Positions 5,221 to 7,826 of a DNA stretch of 7,826 bases are shown here, one piece after another. The DNA is taken from NCBI GenBank assembly GCA_002428365.1, contig DIVW01000023.1:68190-76015 (forward strand), in the 5' to 3' direction. A program made the position numbers and the translations under genes. This stretch comes from Propionibacteriaceae bacterium UBA6122. GTDB taxonomy: Bacteria > Actinomycetota > Actinomycetes > Propionibacteriales > Propionibacteriaceae. Within the stretch, counting starts at the first letter, position 1. Every line of letters begins with the position of its first letter. The notes under the pieces were generated by a model. That model had not been told where the DNA came from. It worked only from the letters and a program-made list of their open reading frames with translations, and did not search any database.

Positions 5221-5502
5221 GGGAGGTGGTAGTCGTCGCCGTAGGTCTGCCACTCCAGCGGCGGGTCCAGGTTGAGGTTGCCGGCGGTGAGGAACACCCG
5301 TTGTGCATCGTCGATCCGGGATGTGTCGGCGTGGGCTTCCTCGGTCTTCATTACTGCGATCCGGGCGGTGAAGAAGGCTTCCAGGTAGCGGGTCTCGTCC
5401 CCGCCCTGGCTGGGGGTGGACGCTTTGGCCATTGCCGCAGCGCGGATGCCGCCGAAGCTTTCTGCATCCTCTCCTGGGCCGTGCATGACGATTGCGTCGT
5501 AG
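5217..5502. repeat. 286-bp direct repeat, right copy (3' end of the intact chitosanase gene)
   Basis: This block matches 1469-1754 in the same orientation at a constant offset of 3748 bp with 280 of 286 bases identical. The right border of identity is sharp (5502/5503, inside codon 191). On the left, only GGCGCT (5211-5216 region, against 1464-1468 and the next base) matches beyond the stop codon before similarity fades. Homologous recombination between the copies would delete 1755-5502 and leave one intact chitosanase gene beside the MerR operon. Confidence 0.93.
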
Positions 5503-6074
5503 TAGATGAACTGGCCTAGCGTGCCCAGGCCGTCGGCCTTGGCCTGGTTCACCGCCGGGTCGAAGTAGACCCGGTCCCGCTCGGCGTCCTGCGCCTGCCG
5601 AAACGCCGGATCAGCGCCAGCAGCGGTCCAGGCGGCCTCGAATCCGGCTCCCAGCCCTGCGTGCGAAGTGGTGCCGTTGACCTTCTTCAGGGCTGGCAGG
5701 TATTTAGCCAGGTTGTTGGCCACTGAGTTGGTGGCTGGCGCGGCCGCCCGGTAGGCCTCGACCAGCTCCAACATGTCGCCGGTGCCGGAGCAGAACCCGA
5801 TGATGCCACCGGTGTAGCCGCGTCCGTCCTTGATGTCTTCGAGATAGCCGTACTGCGCCTGCCAATCCAGGGAGGAGTTCTCCGCGCTGGAAACCAGCTG
5901 CATGGCGAGCTCCTTCTTCTTGGGGTCGTTCAGGCCGAGCGGGGCAGCAGAGCTTGCCGACCCGCTGGCCGCGGTCGGGGTAGTCGGGGTGGTCGAGCCG
6001 TTCCCGGCCGCGCACCCCGACACCCCCAGCACCGCCGCGAGGGCGGCTACCACCGCGCTGCGTCCGACACCCAT
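5217..6074 (-). CDS. GH46 chitosanase, predicted lipoprotein
   Basis: A 285-residue glycoside hydrolase family 46 chitosanase, cleaving beta-1,4 links between glucosamine units in chitosan outside the membrane. Residues 46-285 follow the Streptomyces N174 enzyme closely. The catalytic acid is Glu65 (SSAENSS) and the second catalytic residue Asp83 (DIKDGRGYTGG), matching Glu22 and Asp40 of mature N174 with the same spacing of 18. Further signatures are GFCSGTGDML, RDRVYFDPA, YYDAIVMHGPG and FGGIR. The N-terminus has a lipobox, V18-S19-G20-C21, then a Ser/Thr/Pro/Ala linker (about 26-45), so the enzyme is probably anchored to the membrane by a lipid on Cys21. That is less usual than the freely secreted GH46 enzymes. 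The ATG at 6074 follows AAGGAG (6087-6082) by 7 nt. The TAA (5219-5217) overlaps the CarH-like TAA (5218-5220). The gene diverges from an ABC-transporter binding protein that may import its products. Confidence 0.93.
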   Translation of the reverse strand: MGVGRSAVVAALAAVLGVSGCAAGNGSTTPTTPTAASGSASSAAPLGLNDPKKKELAMQLVSSAENSSLDWQAQYGYLEDIKDGRGYTGGIIGFCSGTGDMLELVEAYRAAAPATNSVANNLAKYLPALKKVNGTTSHAGLGAGFEAAWTAAGADPAFRQAQDAERDRVYFDPAVNQAKADGLGTLGQFIYYDAIVMHGPGEDAESFGGIRAAAMAKASTPSQGGDETRYLEAFFTARIAVMKTEEAHADTSRIDDAQRVFLTAGNLNLDPPLEWQTYGDDYHLP

Positions 6075-6392
6075 TTCGCAACTCCTTGGTTCTGCCCGCG
6101 GGTACCCACCATAGGCACCAGTGGAGTTGTTCCGGGCCGCCCATCGCCGAACACTCGACGCTTGCGCGTGAGTAGATTCGAACCATGGGCCGCCAGTGGG
6201 CCAACCGCCGGATGGCGGGTGCGGCCTGGGGAACTAGGTCGCGTTGGCGGTTCCCAACGATTGGTCGCGGCCGCCACGATGGTTGAGTCACTTCCGGAGC
6301 CTTGCCAAGGGTCCGGGGACCGCCGGCTCAACTGAGCTGAGCGTCCTAAATGAGACCCAGGTTCGGCCTGGGCATCGCCAAAGGAGGCGAAA
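6075..6392. other. Divergent intergenic region, chitosanase / binding protein
   Basis: The 318 bp hold the start regions of two divergent genes. I see no convincing -35/-10 pair with normal spacing. Candidates are a lone TATGGT (6113-6108, minus) for the chitosanase and TTGCCA (6302-6307, plus) for the binding protein. Dyads that could be operators are GGTCC-GG-GGACC (6310-6321), GCTCA-AC-TGAGC (6326-6337), GGGAAC/GTTCCC (6229-6234, 6250-6255) and the hairpin at 6356-6372. I found no clear match to the DasR amino-sugar operator. No RNA gene was recognised. Confidence 0.5.
6356..6372 (+). promoter_or_regulatory. Small hairpin before the binding-protein ribosome site
   Basis: CCCAGG-TTCGG-CCTGGG forms six G/C-rich pairs closing a TTCGG loop, 7 nt upstream of the AAAGGAGG ribosome site. 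In mRNA it could stabilise the 5' end; in DNA the 17-bp near-palindrome could be an operator. It does not cover the ribosome site. Confidence 0.4.
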
Positions 6393-7748
6393 TTGACTCA
6401 CTACTTGGCCAAGAAGCGAACGGCTTTGGTGGCTCTGGTTGCCACAGGAGCCTTCGTGGTCACCGCTTGCAGTGCCCCCGGCTCCACCGGAAGTAGCCCG
6501 GCCACGAACGCGGCTTCGTCTGCGGTTCAGACCACTTGCGGTACCGAAGCAATCACCATGAAGGGCTACTTCGAGACGGGCTTCGCGTTGCCGAAGGCCC
6601 TGACCGACGAGTTCACCAACCAATACCCGAATGTGACCTGGGACGTCAGGGAGGATCAGTTCGCGGTGATCACCCAAAATGCGTTGCGGGTGCTGGCTGA
6701 CGACCCGCCGGATCTGATGCGCCTTCCCTCGATCCAGCAAGCGGCCAAGGCCGGCGTCCTGCTCAACCTGGACGACTACGCCACCGCTTACGGCTGGGAC
6801 AAGTGGCCAGCCTCCCAACTGGAACAACTGCGGGTCAACGCCGACGGCACCCGAGGCAGCGGCTCGCTGTACGCCCAGGGCCTCAACTACAGCCTGACTG
6901 GCGTGTTCTACAACAAAGAACTCGCCGCCAAGATCGGCATGACCGAGGCCCCCAAAACGCTGGCCGAGTTCGACGCTGTGTTGGCCAAAGCGAAGGCGGC
7001 CGGCATCACCGGCATTGCACAGTTCAATGGCGGCGGCACCGGTGGTCTGGCCTTCCCGCTACAAAACCTGATGGCCGCCTACGGCGAGACTGCCCCGATC
7101 AACGACTGGATCTTCCAGAAGTCCGGGGCCACCATCGACACCGCCGCCAACCTGCAAGCCGTGCAACACCTGGAGTCGTGGATCAAAGCTGGCTACTTCG
7201 CCAGTGACGTCAACTCCCTGGACTACTCGGCGATGATGTCGCGCTTCACCGGCGGCAAGAGTCTGTTCATCTTCGACGGCGACTGGGAGTCGGGCAACTT
7301 CGACAAGAACATGGCCGGAAAGGTCGGCTTCTTCCTGATGCCCGCCCTGAGCGCGGACGGCAAGCAGGCGGCGATGTCGGCTCCACTCACCTTCGGGGTT
7401 AGCGCCAAGGCTGCCCACCCGGCCTGCGCGGCGTTCTTCCTGAACTGGGTTGCGACGGATCAGAAGGCTCGCGACATCACCGTTAGTGTCGGCGGTTCGC
7501 ACCCGATGGGAGCCCAAGACGCGTTCATGCCTGAGGTGGCTAGCAACACGGTTACCGGTCAGACTCTGGCTGCCGGCACCAAGATCGGTGTCGACAATGG
7601 CGGCATGGACTTCATCGCCAACGCGACTTCGGCCATCTACGCCAAGAGCTGGACGCCGCAGCTGCAGAAGCTCGCTGCCGGTAAGCAAACCCCGGAGGCA
7701 CTCCTGAAGTCGGTGCAGGCCGACTACGAGAGCCAGATCAAGGGCTGA
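6393..7748 (+). CDS. Sugar ABC transporter substrate-binding lipoprotein
   Basis: A 451-residue extracellular solute-binding protein of the family 1 (MalE/UgpB-like) type that captures a sugar or oligosaccharide for an ABC importer. The signal peptide has a basic start (KKRT, 7-10), a hydrophobic core (11-23) and a lipobox V23-T24-A25-C26, followed by a Ser/Thr/Ala-rich tether. The mature part shows the family pattern: ITMKGYF, then LTDEFTNQYPNVTWDV (70-85), DDPPDLMRLPS (103-113), GVFYNKELAAKIG (170-182), GGKSLFIFDGDWE (287-299) and the conserved C-terminal FFLNWVATDQKARD. The start is TTG at 6393: AAAGGAGG (6380-6387) lies 5 nt before it and no in-frame ATG gives a full signal peptide. A start codon of the next gene overlaps its stop by one base (TGATG). 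The divergent chitosanase suggests chitosan-derived oligosaccharides as ligand, but the sequence cannot show the ligand. Confidence 0.9.
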   Translation: MTHYLAKKRTALVALVATGAFVVTACSAPGSTGSSPATNAASSAVQTTCGTEAITMKGYFETGFALPKALTDEFTNQYPNVTWDVREDQFAVITQNALRVLADDPPDLMRLPSIQQAAKAGVLLNLDDYATAYGWDKWPASQLEQLRVNADGTRGSGSLYAQGLNYSLTGVFYNKELAAKIGMTEAPKTLAEFDAVLAKAKAAGITGIAQFNGGGTGGLAFPLQNLMAAYGETAPINDWIFQKSGATIDTAANLQAVQHLESWIKAGYFASDVNSLDYSAMMSRFTGGKSLFIFDGDWESGNFDKNMAGKVGFFLMPALSADGKQAAMSAPLTFGVSAKAAHPACAAFFLNWVATDQKARDITVSVGGSHPMGAQDAFMPEVASNTVTGQTLAAGTKIGVDNGGMDFIANATSAIYAKSWTPQLQKLAAGKQTPEALLKSVQADYESQIKG

Positions 7749-7826
7749 TGAAGATGACTGTCCCGCCAACCCACCAGACATGGGGTCAGCCGCGTCCTCA
7801 CCGTGGTCTGCTGGCGGGTCTCCTCC
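7748..7826 (+). CDS. Start of the next transporter gene, probably permease (partial)
   Basis: An ATG at 7748-7750 overlaps the TGA of the binding-protein gene by one base, and the frame stays open to the window edge for 26 codons. The first residues are polar (MKMTVPPTHQTWGQPRPHRG) and a hydrophobic stretch begins (LLAGLL), as expected for the cytoplasmic N-terminus and first helix of a MalF/UgpA-type permease. The second ATG at 7754 is an alternative start. The gene order (binding protein then permease) supports this, but no domain is complete here. Confidence 0.6.
   Translation, partial: MKMTVPPTHQTWGQPRPHRGLLAGLL

Noticed and set aside
6095..6125. Possible DasR-type operator upstream of the chitosanase (ACTGGTGCC on the minus strand)
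   Set aside because: Only one half-site resembles the consensus; the second half does not follow at the needed spacing.
6185..6286. Small plus-strand ORF (33 residues, Arg/Trp-rich) between the divergent genes
   Set aside because: There is no clear ribosome site, and the composition is that of translated GC-rich spacer. The start faintly resembles YebC N-termini, but nothing else supports a gene.
1..7826. CRISPR array, insertion sequence or integrase
   Set aside because: No regularly spaced 25-37 bp repeats with spacers and no transposase or recombinase motifs were seen. The only long repeat is the chitosanase 3' end pair.

Overview
The window is high-GC DNA with Actinomycetota (high-GC Gram-positive) character. 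Two predicted secreted proteins have lipoboxes, the chitosanase closely resembles the Streptomyces GH46 enzymes, and the tRNA-Ser-like 3' end resembles actinobacterial tRNA-Ser. The order or genus cannot be fixed from this sequence alone. No integrase, transposase, CRISPR array or rRNA gene was seen.

Layout, left to right. (1) 75-1408, minus strand: a two-gene operon in which a MerR-type regulator is translationally coupled (ATGA overlap) to an aldo/keto reductase. It is preceded by a typical MerR promoter with a 19-bp spacer and an inverted repeat. (2) 1469-1754, minus: a detached 3' end of a GH46 chitosanase gene. (3) 1755-3160, plus: three 23-bp-phased direct repeats, then an AAA_14/DUF4143 (COG1373-type) ATPase. 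(4) 3161-3436: a non-coding stretch with a degenerate tRNA-Ser-like 3' half, a second tRNA-like fragment and a long hairpin. (5) 3437-5220: a divergent pair, a TspO-related multipass membrane protein (minus) and a CarH/LitR-type B12-dependent MerR photoregulator (plus), sharing a 131-bp intergenic region with a 14-bp repeat pair 55 bp apart. (6) 5217-6074, minus: an intact, lipobox-bearing GH46 chitosanase whose stop codon overlaps that of the CarH-like gene in the tetranucleotide TTAA. (7) 6075-7826: a 318-bp divergent intergenic region, a sugar ABC transporter substrate-binding lipoprotein, and the first codons of the next gene, probably its permease.

The most notable feature is the relation between parts 2 and 6. 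The last 286 bp of the intact chitosanase gene (5217-5502) recur as a direct repeat at 1469-1754 with six differences, every one silent at the protein level. The repeats bracket about 3.5 kb carrying the ATPase, the tRNA-like relics, the membrane protein and the photoregulator. This is what would be left if a DNA segment entered the 3' part of the chitosanase gene, supplied its own 3' end and pushed the original 3' end aside next to the MerR operon. Alternatively it is a local duplication with truncation. The bracketed genes could be an accessory module that joins light sensing (CarH-like) to a TspO-related membrane protein. The flanking chitosanase and ABC transporter genes suggest a resident chitosan or amino-sugar oligosaccharide use locus.
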